A stretch of 64,000 nt of DNA from Cristatella mucedo. Its lineage: Eukaryota; Bryozoa; Phylactolaemata; Cristatellidae. Positions 12,501 to 21,480 of this stretch are shown here, one piece after another. Below the pieces are notes generated by a model, which had not been told where the DNA came from, ran no database searches, and was given only the letters and a program-made list of their open reading frames with translations. Where the stretch lies: contig WPIO01000024.1 in assembly GCA_009760855.2 (NCBI GenBank), positions 4,154,501 to 4,218,500 of the forward strand, in the 5' to 3' direction. Position 1 is the stretch's first letter, and the number at the start of each line of letters is the position of its first letter. The position numbers and the translations under genes are program-made.

Positions 12501-15500
12501 TTCAGACTCAACTGGCAGCCTCGATAGCCTCACTGATGCCATTGACATGACACTCAGAAGTACTCTTGACAAGCATGCTCCCGTTCGCTCTATCCGTGTT
12601 CAAAGTCGTGGAGATTCCTTCCAGTTTACAAAGAAATCCTTCAGATGCTCTGGGTTAGGAGCAGGCTAGAACGTTGTTTTAAGAAATCGGGGTCTGAGGC
12701 AGATCTAGGCAGGTTTAAAGACTTCCTTCAAGTTTACAACCAAAAGCTTAAAAAACCAGGGCTTCTGTTTTCATTAGAAAGCTGAATTCCTGCCAGTTGG
12801 ACACTTAGTAGATTTATGAGACTGTACAACATTTACTGGCCAATGCTGTGAGGTCTGACTACCCAGATATTAAGGGCTCAGCCGAAAAGATTTCAGCCTT
12901 ATTCACTGAAAAAATTGTGCACATTCGTGCCTCCGATAAGCCCCCTCCGACCAAAGCTATCACCGTTCCTCGACCTGTGACCTTCCTTAAAAGGTTCTCT
13001 GTTGTTTCTGTCAGTTATTTGGCCGCCTTAATAAGATCAAGCAAAAAGAGCTCGCCACCTGAAGACCCTATACCTTCATCTCTGTGGATTGCTCTGGCAG
13101 TCCAGTTTAGCCCTGCCATAACCAAGATTTTTAATGCTTCTTTGGGAGGAGGGGTTGTCCCCATGTCCTTCAAATCGGCAATCGTTAGAACTATTCTTAA
13201 AAGGCCTGGATTTGACACAAAGGCCCTAGCGAACTATCACCCACTTTTCCATCTTCCGGTTTTATTAAAGATTCTCAAAAAAATTGTTGCTAAGCAGCTG
13301 GTTGAACATATTGAATAAAATGAAATGTCTGAAGCATTTCAATCAGTTTTCAAGAGGCAGCACTCCACTGAAACTGCTCTCCTTCGTGTTAACAATGATA
13401 TTCTACGTGACAACGACGACGGGAATGTCACTGCCCTAGCTCTGCTAGATCTGTCTGCTGCCTTCAACACAATTGATCACGAAGTTCTGCTTGAACGATT
13501 AAGAACAACGATCGGTCTGGCCGACGAAGCACTGCGTGTTTTATATCATACTTGTCTGATCGTGTTCAATCCGTGTCGTGTGGGGGTCAGGTCTCACACA
13601 TGAGAAGGGTCACCTGTGGAGTCCTTCAAGGTTCTGTACTTGATCCCTTGCTGTTCTCCATTTATACACGACCTCTGGGAAAAGTGATTAAGGCACATGG
13701 AATAGGATATCACTTCTATGCTGACGATAGTAGTTGTATTTGTCATTCAAACCGTCGGAATATGCTGAGGCAACTGAGAAACAGAATGCTTGCCTAGCCA
13801 ATATTCGATCCTGGATGTAGGAAAACTTTCTGAAATTAACTGATGATAAAACTGAACTGCTGCTCATAGGACACGCTAAGCGTGTGGCTGTATAAAGGCT
13901 TTGCTGTTCTAATAGGTGATGCTATTGTGCGACCATCACCATGTGCTCGAAATTTAGGTGTTGAGTTCGACAGCTGCCTCAATTTCAAAATCTTCATTCA
14001 GAAGACTGCCTCTACAGCTAGCCATCATAACCGATCCCTATCTAAGATTAAGAGGTGTCTCCCACAGTGGCTTGTGAAAAATTTATCTATCTCTTTAGTT
14101 CTGTCTCGACTTGATTATTGTAATTCCCTTTGGCTGGGCTACCAAAGAAAGCTATTATGCCACTGCATTGGACAATAAATATGACTGGAAGGCTAGTCGT
14201 CAAGTCCCAGTGGTTTGAGCACATTTCACCTCTGCTGGAAGAGCTATGATGGTTGCCGGTTGAGCAAAGGATACAGAGCAAAGTATTTACGCTGACCCCC
14301 AAGGCCTGCCATGGCTTAGCTCCTTCGTACCTAGCTGAACTGCTGCATCAGTTTCAGCCTGTTCGCGCCCTCAGGTCCTTTGTGGAAAATAAATTAGCTG
14401 TCCCACTCCTCAGCTTAAAGACAGTTGGCGACAGAAGCTTTAGCTCTGCAGGTCCTAGACTGTGGAACTCACTTCCACAATTCTTACCCAACGACAGCTA
14501 CTCTCTTACTGCCGACTATAGCACATCCTTGTCTGCAGTCCTGAGCTGCTACTTCTATGCTACTCACTACCATAACGGCTCTTCTGACTCTGCTATGCTC
14601 CCCACTTTCCGTTTTTTGCGTGAGGCGAAGTCGTTTGGCTACCGAATGCATACCGAAAGCTGCATAGGCTGTGCGTGGGCTAAACAGAACTCTCCTGCGT
14701 AACACCCACATGTTCTTTACGACTTTGTGGAGACAGACGGAGATACATTCATTCATTCATCGATATTAGATTCGGCACAGTGAAATGCTAGCATTAGCCC
14801 AGCGATGCTCAAGTCAGTTCTCGAATAATGCCAATCATACGAGAAGCCCTTCCTTGCTAAGATTTCATTTACGACGCGAGGATTGGTAATTTCAACTAAT
14901 CTAAGATCATCGTGCTAGAACCGGTCACATACCGGCTCTTTGGTCATTGTATTGTCGGTCCTTCACTAGCGGCTGCGACCTAGAAGGCTGCTGAATAATT
15001 TCTGTTGGAACATTCGGCGTAAGATAAGTCGGTTTTCCAGACTTATATAATCCTAACTGGATTCCTAATCATGGGTTCACTACGTTAATTCAACGTCCAG
15101 TTTGGTCTTAGACGAAACCCAAAGGCTAAAAAGTTCATATTGATTTTAGAGATAATTAATAGCGAAATATCATATACAGACCAATCTTTCTCTATTTGAA
15201 ATTCGCATGCATGTGTCGCTGCTGCCATGCATAAATACAATGAAAAATACGCTCAGCATAAGTTATATCCCTGCATTCTAAAAGGAGAACGTCACCAGGT
15301 AACGCATTTCCAGAGGGTCTTTAAATCTCCACGTAGGAACGGGAAAGTTCCTGCTACTTTCCTCAGTCTATCTTCTGCCATTTAAAATAGAGCGAACGAT
15401 TTCCGGTGTTACTTAAACAGCTTTCTTTGATGCTGTCCCAATCTACGGACAAATTCTATCAATTTAACGTTGAATTTCAGAGCTAATAATTCCAACGACT

Positions 15501-18485
15501 CAATAAACCTATGAGAGCAGCCACACTCTAATAAATGTAAGTGTGACAGCTAAAAATCCTAGATCTATCTCAAAAGGTTAATCAAGTTCATTGAAAAATT
15601 ATTTTTCAGCTCCCAAGCTGTCACTTTTGACTCAATGGGGCTGCAGTTATTTAGGTCCTATGCCAGTCGGACTTCACAGAGTTTACAAGCAAACAAAAAT
15701 TACCTACAAGGAAGACTCTTAAAAGCTTGCAATACCCAAGGAATTTGTGCTTGGTCTACTTCTTTTCCTAATTTGAGATACTTGTTGTCGTTTATTTCAC
15801 CATGCTCTCTCAAAGCATCTAATAATTATGCACGAATTGACTGTTCCCCTACTCAAACTGCTGTCAGCCTGAAAGTTTAGAGCAGCTCACCCATTTAAAA
15901 TGTTTGTCACAATTGCAGAATATTCTTTTAAGTTAAATTACGATGAAACAATATAATCATTATTTACAGAGAGTGTAACTCATTACTTGGAGTTTCTTAC
16001 CCTAAAAAATGAGTCCAGAGAGCACATTTCTCCTGTTAAAGGGGTCTAATGTAAATGAATAAATAAGTACTAGCTGGTTTAGCAGCCATCTTTGTAGAGT
16101 GACATAAGAGCCTTTATGGTTATTATCACTGCTTGCAGCAGCGATAAGAGGACAGCCCACCACTGATTTCGGACCCATAACCTCGGGACCAAAGACATAA
16201 AAGCAACCGCCTTACCTAGTAAGAAATCACGCCCAACGTACAGTTAACTTTATCAGATCAGCCCTTTAACTAGAAGAGCACTTAAACTCACTACTTATTG
16301 TTTTACCTTTAGGCTGGGTGCAAGACCGTGAACTAGCATTTTCTGCATTTAAAATTAAAGTTCCCAATTACCTAAACATTACTTAATCTATATTCTAACT
16401 TTTTCAAACAGTGCATTGACTAAAAGGTTAGGCTACGTTAGGCATCAGGTCATTTGTTTCTTTAGTCTGTCAAATTGTAATTCTAGAATCCATATATGGC
16501 AGACTTTTGCCTGATTTGACATTATGTAATGTAATTTAATGTAATATAATGTAATGTAATGTAATGTAATGTAATTTATCTCCGTCAGTAACTCCACAAA
16601 GTCATAAAGACCATGCGGATGTTACACAGGAGAGTTTTGTATAGCGCACTCATAGCCTAAGCGGCTTTCGGTACGCATTCGGTAGCCAACACACTTCGTC
16701 TCACGCAACAAAGAGAAAGTGGGAAGCATAGCAGAGTTAGGAGAGCAGTTGAGGTAGTGAGTAGCATGGAAGTAGCAGTTCAGGACCGCTGAAAAAGATG
16801 TCCCATAGTCGGCAGTTGGAGAGTAGATGTGGTTGCGCAAGAATTGTGGTAGCGAGTTCCACAGTCTAGGACCTGCAGAGCTAAAGCTTCTAATTTTGCG
16901 GCTTATCTATTACATCGAATAAAAGAGCCTGCAACCAATCAACAGTCTGCAGTTGTCCTATCCCCAGTTCACTAACGTCTTACTACCCATACCTATTGCT
17001 GAGTTACGTCTCTTCATAATCCGTCGAATTTCAATCTTTACAATGCGAAAGAGAACACACTTGTACGTCAGAATTCATTTTTTTATCTTATCTGGCAAAG
17101 AATTTTCAATTGTGTGAGTTATTATTTAATTTCAATTACTAACACAGCTATTGAATTTAAAGTACAGCAGTAATAAAAAATGCTGAGTTCGCTACACATT
17201 ATTTCACGTCTATATTACAGAATATATAATTACATAGCATTGCAATATTGATCTGAACACGTGAAACTATAAAATAGGGCAGACTATTTGGGCTTTCTGA
17301 CAGTCATAGTGGGACTTCACGAGGTCGTTGAACTGTTCTTCTTACTGTTGCCACATATGTGCACGGTTATAAGGACCTGGTAACCGTTTGCAGATTATTT
17401 TTTAATGCATGACCTATATTGGTTGTGTTTTTGATAAATAACAACAATAATAGGTTAATTGTTAAAAATGTTAAGGAGTTTGTGTTCCACAGTTTACCCT
17501 GAAACATACATTGGGAAATTCATGGTTATCTCTTCGGCAGCTCTCAAATCAGAAATAAACATGTCATAACTCATCCTCCCTAGTTTCATTAAAATTAAAA
17601 CTCATATATCCAGTTTTTTTCTGCCTAAAGATGTGAATGGTACCAAATAATTTAAATTAAATCTCAGTTTTAATCTCATAATACTGAGAATGATCAAAAA
17701 TTATTCTGAAGTAGTTAATGCGGTGTTTGCTTTATTTTTAGGATTATAGTGCATCGAATCAGACCACTACAGATAGGATTACTGTTAATGAAACTACCCG
17801 ACCTACTAGTTACGTAGGAACCACACGACTGGACACATCTGAAACGACACGGTCAATTGATCTCGCTGCTAAAACTGACAATGCGACTGTTTTTGATAAC
17901 AAAACTACAGTTGGGGGCTCGACCAATACAGACTCGACTCAGCCAAGTTCCACCATTAAAGCTACAAATACAACTATCTACGAAACTACAGAAAAAACTA
18001 CTGCTATCTACACGACGCTAAAAAATGATCTCACTTTTACAACTGACAAAGCGACTGCTTCCGATAACAAAACTACAGAGGTGAGCACGACCAAAAAAGA
18101 CACGACTCTGCCAAGTTCCACCGATAAAGCTGCCGGTACAACAACCTACAAAACTTCAAATAAAACTGCAGCTACTGAAACGACCCTAAAAACTGATCTC
18201 ACTTCAAAAACAGATCAAACAACTCTTTCACTGACCACTACTGCAAAGGTTGGTGGCTTAACCACTGATACAACGAAGGCGTCGACCGAATTAGCTACGA
18301 AGCTGACAACTGCTAGAATTGACACGCGCCAGCCAAATTCAAATCCAACCACCAATCAAAATATTTTAGTTAATGATCCGACAACGAATCCTGCCAAGTC
18401 ATCCATGCCAATGTTGCTGCTGCCTAATTTTCTCATGCCCACCATGATCCTAATCGTGCTTGTAGTAGTTAGTTTTTATTTCTAA
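1855..18485 (+). CDS. ADAMTS/MIG-17-like metalloprotease homologue, 3' part (7 exons), mucin-like stalk and hydrophobic C-terminus
   Basis: Seven exons with AG/GT borders and compatible phases give about 491 residues after a missing N-terminus. In order they encode: the end of a reprolysin (M12B) domain with the Met-turn NYIM; a linker with LPGQRYSPEDLC; an ADAMTS disintegrin-like domain ending GTSCG...WCRRGLCV; two short Cys-rich segments, the second ending CCKTC as in PLAC-like domains; and a 247-residue Thr-rich stalk with a hydrophobic tail to the stop. Family members cleave extracellular matrix proteins. Here the third zinc ligand position is Leu (GANLDG), so catalysis is doubtful. No thrombospondin type 1 repeat is present, as in nematode MIG-17. 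The tail (about 20 hydrophobic residues with nothing after it) suggests a GPI anchor or tail anchor rather than secretion. The seven exons are coherent, so the gene looks intact here; the 5' half is outside. Exon prediction is by eye, without transcripts. Confidence 0.85.
2020..3808 (+). other. Intron, no repeats recognised
   Basis: AT-rich sequence between two well-supported exons. The open frames of up to 74 codons starting near 2026 run directly on from the exon through the donor site and show no protein-like features. Confidence 0.6.
3809..3944 (+). CDS. Exon: linker to disintegrin-like domain
   Basis: The acceptor is TTTCGTTTCAG. The first base completes TCA (Ser) from the previous exon and 45 codons follow, ending in phase 0 at GGG before a weak donor, GTTAGC. 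The residues LPGQRYSPEDLCYQAFG match the conserved ADAMTS segment LPG..Y...EQC...FG at the start of the disintegrin-like domain. Confidence 0.88.
4070..4204 (+). CDS. Exon: disintegrin-like domain core
   Basis: 45 codons in phase 0, between TTTACTAG and GTAAGT. The pattern VCSSLYC, a later Cys, then GLDGTSCGNKQ corresponds to the ADAMTS disintegrin-like consensus (C..LWC...DGT.CG). Two N-glycosylation sequons (NTS, NWT) are present. The domain has no RGD or ECD integrin-binding loop, as is usual for ADAMTS. Confidence 0.9.
4333..4384 (+). CDS. Exon: end of disintegrin-like domain (WCRRGLCV)
   Basis: A 52-base exon between GTTTTACAG and GTAAGA, giving 17 codons plus one base. WCRRGLCV is the hallmark closing motif of ADAMTS disintegrin-like domains (WC..G.CV). 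In typical ADAMTS genes a thrombospondin type 1 repeat would follow directly; here it does not. Confidence 0.88.
4385..8955 (+). other. 4.6 kb intron
   Basis: Nothing firm was recognised. I looked for a phase 1-1 thrombospondin repeat exon (W..W..WS.CS) and found none. Short perfect hairpins occur at 5507-5527 (7 bp stem) and 5622-5642 (8 bp stem, 5-base loop). A degenerate CA tract lies at 6600-6655. Open frames of 60-99 codons, for example 4662-4961, have no recognisable features. Confidence 0.6.
8956..9054 (+). CDS. Exon: short Cys-rich segment (CPLGDW)
   Basis: The acceptor is TTTCTCTGCAG and the donor GTGAGT; 2 + 96 + 1 bases, with phases matching both neighbours. It encodes CPLGDWSRTARVYSN, an N-glycosylation sequon (NQT), then two further cysteines. 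I do not recognise a named domain; similar CP.GD...C patterns occur in C-terminal Cys-rich repeats of invertebrate MIG-17-like proteins, from general knowledge. Confidence 0.75.
9055..10532 (+). other. Intron with GA microsatellite
   Basis: Apart from the GA array at 9437-9530 I see no repeat or exon in this interval. Confidence 0.6.
9437..9530. repeat. (GA)n microsatellite
   Basis: About 95 bases of GA repeat with minor AAA, TATT and TA interruptions, purine-rich on the + strand. Confidence 0.95.
10533..10678 (+). CDS. Exon: Cys-rich PLAC-like segment ending CCKTC
   Basis: The acceptor is TGATTCTTAG and the donor GTAAGT, with 2 + 144 bases. It encodes RVHGLCCATC, then a sequon (NCS), then AECPKKLDDCCKTCS. 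The Cys spacing and final CC.TC resemble PLAC and related C-terminal Cys-rich modules of ADAMTS/MIG-17 proteins. The exon ends in phase 0, matching the stalk exon at 17742. Confidence 0.82.
10679..11329 (+). other. Intron segment, nothing recognised
   Basis: The open frames at 10711-10956 (+) and 10907-11191 (-) overlap each other and show no domain. The intron continues to 17741 and holds a family B LINE, a SINE and a second family B fragment. Confidence 0.5.
11722..12420 (+). pseudogene. LINE family B APE-type endonuclease remnant
   Basis: Three broken frames carry the landmarks of a LINE apurinic-like endonuclease: LNVRLLKTKG near 11769, the catalytic ETW of LLRETWMTP near 11850, VVIYLPSSGC near 12068, GDFNIHVDNP near 12170 (catalytic D and N), GHILDLGIT near 12283 and SDHCLVSF near 12355 (catalytic D and H). 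The order and spacing fit the enzyme that nicks target DNA for target-primed reverse transcription. Frameshifts fall at about 11980 and 12240, so no active protein is expected. Confidence 0.85.
12421..14702 (+). pseudogene. LINE family B reverse transcriptase remnant
   Basis: Successive frames hold linker sequence (KHAPVRS), the RT fingers (PIPSSLW, VPMSFKSAIV, LANYHPL), HSTETALL, motif A ALLDLSAAFNTIDH (13435-13476), motif B VLQGSVLDPLLF (13621-13656), the catalytic box FYADD (YADD at 13717-13728), and the C-terminal region LSRLDYCNSL, HGLAPSYLAEL and FSSAGPRLWNSLP. YADD is intact but stops occur near 12669, 13318, 13603 and 13797, and a frameshift near 13550. Product: RNA-dependent DNA polymerase of a CR1/L2-type element, now non-functional. 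Confidence 0.9.
14764..16065 (+). other. Intron segment, nothing recognised
   Basis: AT-rich sequence between the family B LINE and the minus-strand SINE. The open frame at 15635-15880 shows no protein features. Confidence 0.5.
16066..16236 (-). mobile_element. tRNA-derived SINE (SINE-1), minus strand
   Basis: Read on the minus strand it begins with a tRNA-like head (CTAGGTAAGGCGGTTGC), then GTCCCGAGGTTATGGGT and a body with GCAAGCAGTGATAATAACC and AAAGGCTCTTATGTC. It matches the plus-strand copy at 40918-41088 over its whole length, which defines a repeat family. The region around GGGTCCGAAATC occupies the B-box position but is decayed compared with GGGTACGATTCC in the other copy. Confidence 0.8.
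16521..16893 (-). mobile_element. Family B LINE 3' fragment with (ATTAC)n tail
   Basis: The left end is a TAATG repeat (16521-16578), which is the (ATTAC)n tail of the element on the minus strand. It is followed by the family B 3' end (CTCCGTCAGTAACTCCACAAAG) and the C-terminal RT frame. Similarity is lost near 16893, so the copy is strongly 5' truncated. Confidence 0.9.
16894..17741 (+). other. Last intron, 3' part; left arm of duplication from about 17030
   Basis: From about 17030 to the splice acceptor this intron matches 61765-62474, for example GAGAACACAC and AGTTTTCAATTGTG, followed by similar AT-rich sequence. The part before 17030 shows nothing recognisable. Confidence 0.75.
17742..18485 (+). 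CDS. Last exon: Thr-rich mucin-like stalk with C-terminal hydrophobic anchor
   Basis: One 744-base frame in phase 0 after the acceptor TTTATTTTTAG, giving 247 residues and TAA. It is dominated by Thr, Ser, Lys, Asp and Asn with many N-glycosylation sequons (NQT, NET, NAT, NKT, NTT), as in heavily O- and N-glycosylated stalks. Two tandem 168-base units (17871-18038 and 18039-18206) encode 56-residue repeats with the shared core NKTT...PSST.KA...TT. A partial third unit begins at 18207. The final 26 residues are hydrophobic (MPTMILIVLVVVSFYF at the end) with Ser-Ser just before them, the layout of a GPI-anchor signal; a tail anchor is the alternative. A decayed duplicate lies at 62475-63370. 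Confidence 0.85.
   Translation, partial: DYSASNQTTTDRITVNETTRPTSYVGTTRLDTSETTRSIDLAAKTDNATVFDNKTTVGGSTNTDSTQPSSTIKATNTTIYETTEKTTAIYTTLKNDLTFTTDKATASDNKTTEVSTTKKDTTLPSSTDKAAGTTTYKTSNKTAATETTLKTDLTSKTDQTTLSLTTTAKVGGLTTDTTKASTELATKLTTARIDTRQPNSNPTTNQNILVNDPTTNPAKSSMPMLLLPNFLMPTMILIVLVVVSFYF
17871..18206 (+). repeat. Coding minisatellite, two 168 bp units
   Basis: Units start at AAAACTGACAATGCG (17871) and ACAACTGACAAAGCG (18039), and the next partial unit at 18207. Both spacings are exactly 168 bases, so the frame is kept. The duplicated exon at 62.5-63.4 kb carries three units (from 62604, 62770 and 62936). Confidence 0.88.
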
Positions 18486-18586
18486 CGACGGCAACACACT
18501 GATCAATTTTAAGGTTATTCCACTATCCAAACTTCATGCGACTTTGTGCTTATCTTTCGGAAGACTTTTTGTGTGTTTCACTTAAG

Positions 18587-18592
18587 ATTAAA
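18587..18592 (+). promoter_or_regulatory. Possible poly(A) signal of the protease gene (ATTAAA)
   Basis: ATTAAA lies about 100 bases after the TAA stop. A canonical AATAAA is at 18759-18764. Which one is used cannot be told from sequence alone. Confidence 0.4.
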
Positions 18593-18884
18593 AATTATTC
18601 AAAGTGCTTAACTTAAGTAATTCCTTATCGGAGGCACCATTAGCCAAGCACCCTGAAAAACAGTGAATATTCGCATCATTTCAATGAGTCGTATGAAATT
18701 TTTGAATAGTGTTCTTGTCCGAAGAGCGAGAGAGATTGCTGGCTTGTCGATAGGATTAAATAAATTAGGCTAAGCAAAATTCATCTTTTAGCATTTTTTC
18801 TATTGCCTTAAATCTTGTGCAAAAATAGCCTTCCGAGAAGGCGGTTGGGACTTCCTGTGATCTGATTTGAAATAATATGCCATG

Positions 18885-19150
18885 CCTTTTTAGCCCAGTG
18901 GATAAGGTGCTGGCCTGATCAAGGTCAGGCCGAGGTTGTGGGTTGGAGCCTCTTGGAATATTATGACTCGGAAGCTTGTGAGTGCTGAAAAGAGCCATAG
19001 GAGGGCTAAGATTGCCTTATACGCCGTAGACTCTGGAGTGGTTTAGGGGCAAACTGTGGCCTAAAACATTCACGCATTGGAGGTATTCTTAGGACATCGA
19101 TTGCCCACAAGCTGTCACCAGTTGTCATGCAAGTTTACAAACAATAATGA
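18885..19150 (+). mobile_element. tRNA-derived SINE-like sequence (SINE-2)
   Basis: The head TTTTTAGCCCAGTGGATAAGG contains a good pol III A box (TAGCCCAGTGG), and GTGGGTTGGAGCC fits a diverged B box about 45 bases later. An anticodon-like stem-loop can be drawn, but the acceptor ends do not pair, so this is not a functional tRNA. The body downstream (to about 19150) is unmatched elsewhere in the window; the right border is a guess. Confidence 0.6.
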
Positions 19151-19204
19151 ACCAAAAGTAAGAAAACAATGTGCTCATTGAATATAACTGCTGCCTATTG
19201 ATTG

Positions 19205-19390
19205 TTAAGAGGGCCAGTTCACTCGAAACTTGCAGCCTTCTAGAATGCATAGTCTTAGTTCGACAGGCCTGGTTTCCGTTTACAAAGTCATTGGTTTGGA
19301 GCCACGATAAATGCTCTCGTTAATGCTAACTGGTCCGATGACATGTCTTGAGAAAGGCAATTACTCAGAGCAATCTGAAGTTGTGTAAAT
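19205..19390 (+). repeat. Possible second SINE-like repeat with a conserved central motif
   Basis: It contains TTGGTTTGGAGCCACG, a B-box-like string, and ACATGTCTTGAGAAAGGCAA, which resembles a motif common in invertebrate SINE bodies (general knowledge, not checked). There is no second copy in the window. Confidence 0.3.
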
Positions 19391-19749
19391 AGCTTCATCT
19401 TCATCCCAGCCAAAAGTAAAAACTCCTTAACTATAACCCTTGTAAAAGGCCTGTAACCCATTGCAGATTATTTTTAAATCTATTGAATGGCTTGTCCTCT
19501 TGCTGAAATAAAAGGCATAATTGAAGCATCTGCATCAAATCAGAACCTGACGAAATATAGACTTGTTCTGTTTGTCACGTTGAACGATTGTCACGTTTAT
19601 TTTCTAAGGAATCTTGGCTTGTAGTGAAGCTCAGTTCTAAAAATTGTCACTTTGACACTAGTCAACTTCCACGTCTATATGGCAGGTGTGATATTGCTTT
19701 TTAAATTTTTCTAGGTATGAGTTAAAGGTCCCAGTAGGGGTAGATATAG

Positions 19750-19905
19750 CTATTTGATTCATTACAACTTTGGTATTATGCCTAGCTCATTTAGGGGAGT
19801 AGACCTGATAGGTAGGCTGGAGTAAAACAATGAAGGAACCTAAAAGTCAGTGACAGACCCTTGAAGGCTAATCTCTTCTTCACTTGGAGCCAGTGCAGTT
19901 TTGCT
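19750..19905 (-). mobile_element. Family A LINE fragment, RT C-terminal region
   Basis: GTAGACCTGATAGGTAGGCTGG through CTTGGAGCCAGTGCAG matches the equivalent part of the family A copies at 25.85-25.95 kb and 28.1-28.2 kb. It is internal sequence only, without a 3' tail. Confidence 0.75.
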
Positions 19906-19925
19906 AAAAGTTATGCAATGTAACT

Positions 19926-20960
19926 ATCTCTTTCTGTTACTCTACAAATACACAGATGTGTTTGGGCGTTACACATTTAATTTTGGTATTTCTCAAATCC
20001 ACTGTGGTAAACATTAGAGTTTTGTATAGCTCACTAACAGCCTAAGCGGCTTTCGGTATGCATTTAGTAGCCAAATGACTTCATTTCACGAAACAACAAA
20101 AATTGGGAAGCCTATCTGATTCACGAGAGCAGTTAAGGTAGTGAGTGGCATGGGAATAGTAGCTCAGGACCACTGGAAAAGATTTGGCACAGTCTGAAGC
20201 ATAAGAGTAGTTGTCACTGCAAAAGGATCATGAAAGCAAGTTTCACAGTCAAGGACCGACAGAGCTAAAGCTCGAGTTGCCAACGGTCTCTTAGCGGAAG
20301 AATGAAACGGCTAACTTTTCGTCCATACATGACCTGAGGGCGCGAAGAGGTAGAAACTGGTGCAGCAGTTCAGCTAGGTATCGAGAAGCCAAGCATTGGC
20401 GGGCCCTGTAAGAACTTTGCTCGGTATACATTGATCACCGATGCAGCCATCGTAGCTCTTTTAGCAAAGGATGTATGAGGTCAAAACGCCGGGACTTGAA
20501 AAATAGCCAGCCAACAACCTCCATAGTCGTTTACAGTGACCTAGTTGCTTTGTTTGGTAACACTGCGAAAAAAAAGTTGTAAAAACTCAGCAGATACAGA
20601 ACTAAGGAGGTGGTTAAGCAGCTTCCAAGCAAGCTTGAAAAAAGCTCCTTATCTTTGATAGCGATAAGATGTGATGACTAGCTGTAGATTATGTCTTCTA
20701 AATTAAGCTTTTAAATTTTAAGGAACGACAACTAAATATATTGCACAGGGTCATGATCGCTTAACAGCATCTGCTGTTAGAAGAGCAAATTATACAAATC
20801 CAGCCACACGCTTTGGGTGTCCTTAGAGCGACCGTTCAATTACACAGCCACTAACTTTTAAGAATTTTTCCCTCATCCAATGACGTCAAGGTGAGCCTGC
20901 AATTTATCAGTTTTTGCAGCGGATTCCAACGGTTTGAATGACAAATACAGTTTATTATCC
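19926..20960 (-). mobile_element. Family B LINE 3' portion, decayed
   Basis: From a diverged 3' end (GTTACTCTACAAA) through the C-terminal RT region to the segment before the catalytic box (CACACGCTTTGGGTGTCCT), all on the minus strand. Short unrelated insertions and many stops are present. The next piece to the right (21040-21480) is family B endonuclease sequence in the opposite orientation. Confidence 0.8.
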
Positions 20961-21039
20961 TCAGACTAAAAGGGATCTATTCCATGGGCCTTAACTACTT
21001 TTCCCAGAGGTTTATTAAGAATGAAAAACAGCTAGGGAC

Positions 21040-21480
21040 TGTGGATAGACCAGGACTCTATCCAGGAGAACCTAGCTGCATTTGACCTTAATGAAACTGG
21101 GATGCAGCCCCTCTCACATAGCTGTATATATGAGACCAACCCGCCTGGGTTCTCATTCTTTCAGTCCATGCATTCTGAAAAATTTAGTGGCGGGTTGCAA
21201 TTGTTTCTTCTGAATCGTTTTCCTATAATATGAGTATTTTTCACATGGGCTATCGTCTAAATCTGTTGAAATAGGGTCCTCTCGAAGACAGTGCCTCCTA
21301 GTTTTATCATATACCGACCTCTTCCTGGCTGTCGATACTTACTTCTATAGGATTTTTGGAGTTTCTCACTAAAATAATTGTTTCTCACTAAAATAATAAT
21401 ACTGGTGACAGGCCGTAACTGATCGTTGGATACTTCAATATACACGTTTAAAACACTATGCAGAGACAGGTCCTCTAAAT
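21040..21480 (+). pseudogene. Family B LINE endonuclease fragment, inverted relative to its 3' portion
   Basis: The segment matches the endonuclease of the copy at 11.84-12.19 kb: GAGAACCTAGCTGCATTTGACC, then the P-G-SFFQSMHS segment, then ATACCGACCTCTTCCTGGCTG and CTGATCGTTGGATACTTCAAT. It includes a local tandem duplication (TTTCTCACTAAAATAAT, twice, near 21362). Frames are broken. Opposite orientation to the adjoining 3' portion suggests a 5' inversion formed at insertion. Confidence 0.75.

Larger units (their letters stand above)
11330..14763 (+). mobile_element. Family B CR1/L2-like LINE, near full length but disrupted
   Basis: This is the longest family B copy. It contains an upstream coding remnant (11457-11720), an endonuclease domain, a reverse transcriptase domain and a 3' end with GACTTTGTGGAG and an (ATTC)n tail at about 14746-14759. 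Stops and frameshifts break it into at least eight frames. It sits in sense orientation inside the last intron of the protease gene. The 5' border is approximate: I see coding similarity from about 11457 but no defined start. Confidence 0.85.

Noticed and set aside
18885-18965. Possible functional tRNA gene
   Set aside because: A and B boxes are present, but the acceptor stem does not pair and the base before the anticodon is not T; it is better explained as a SINE head.
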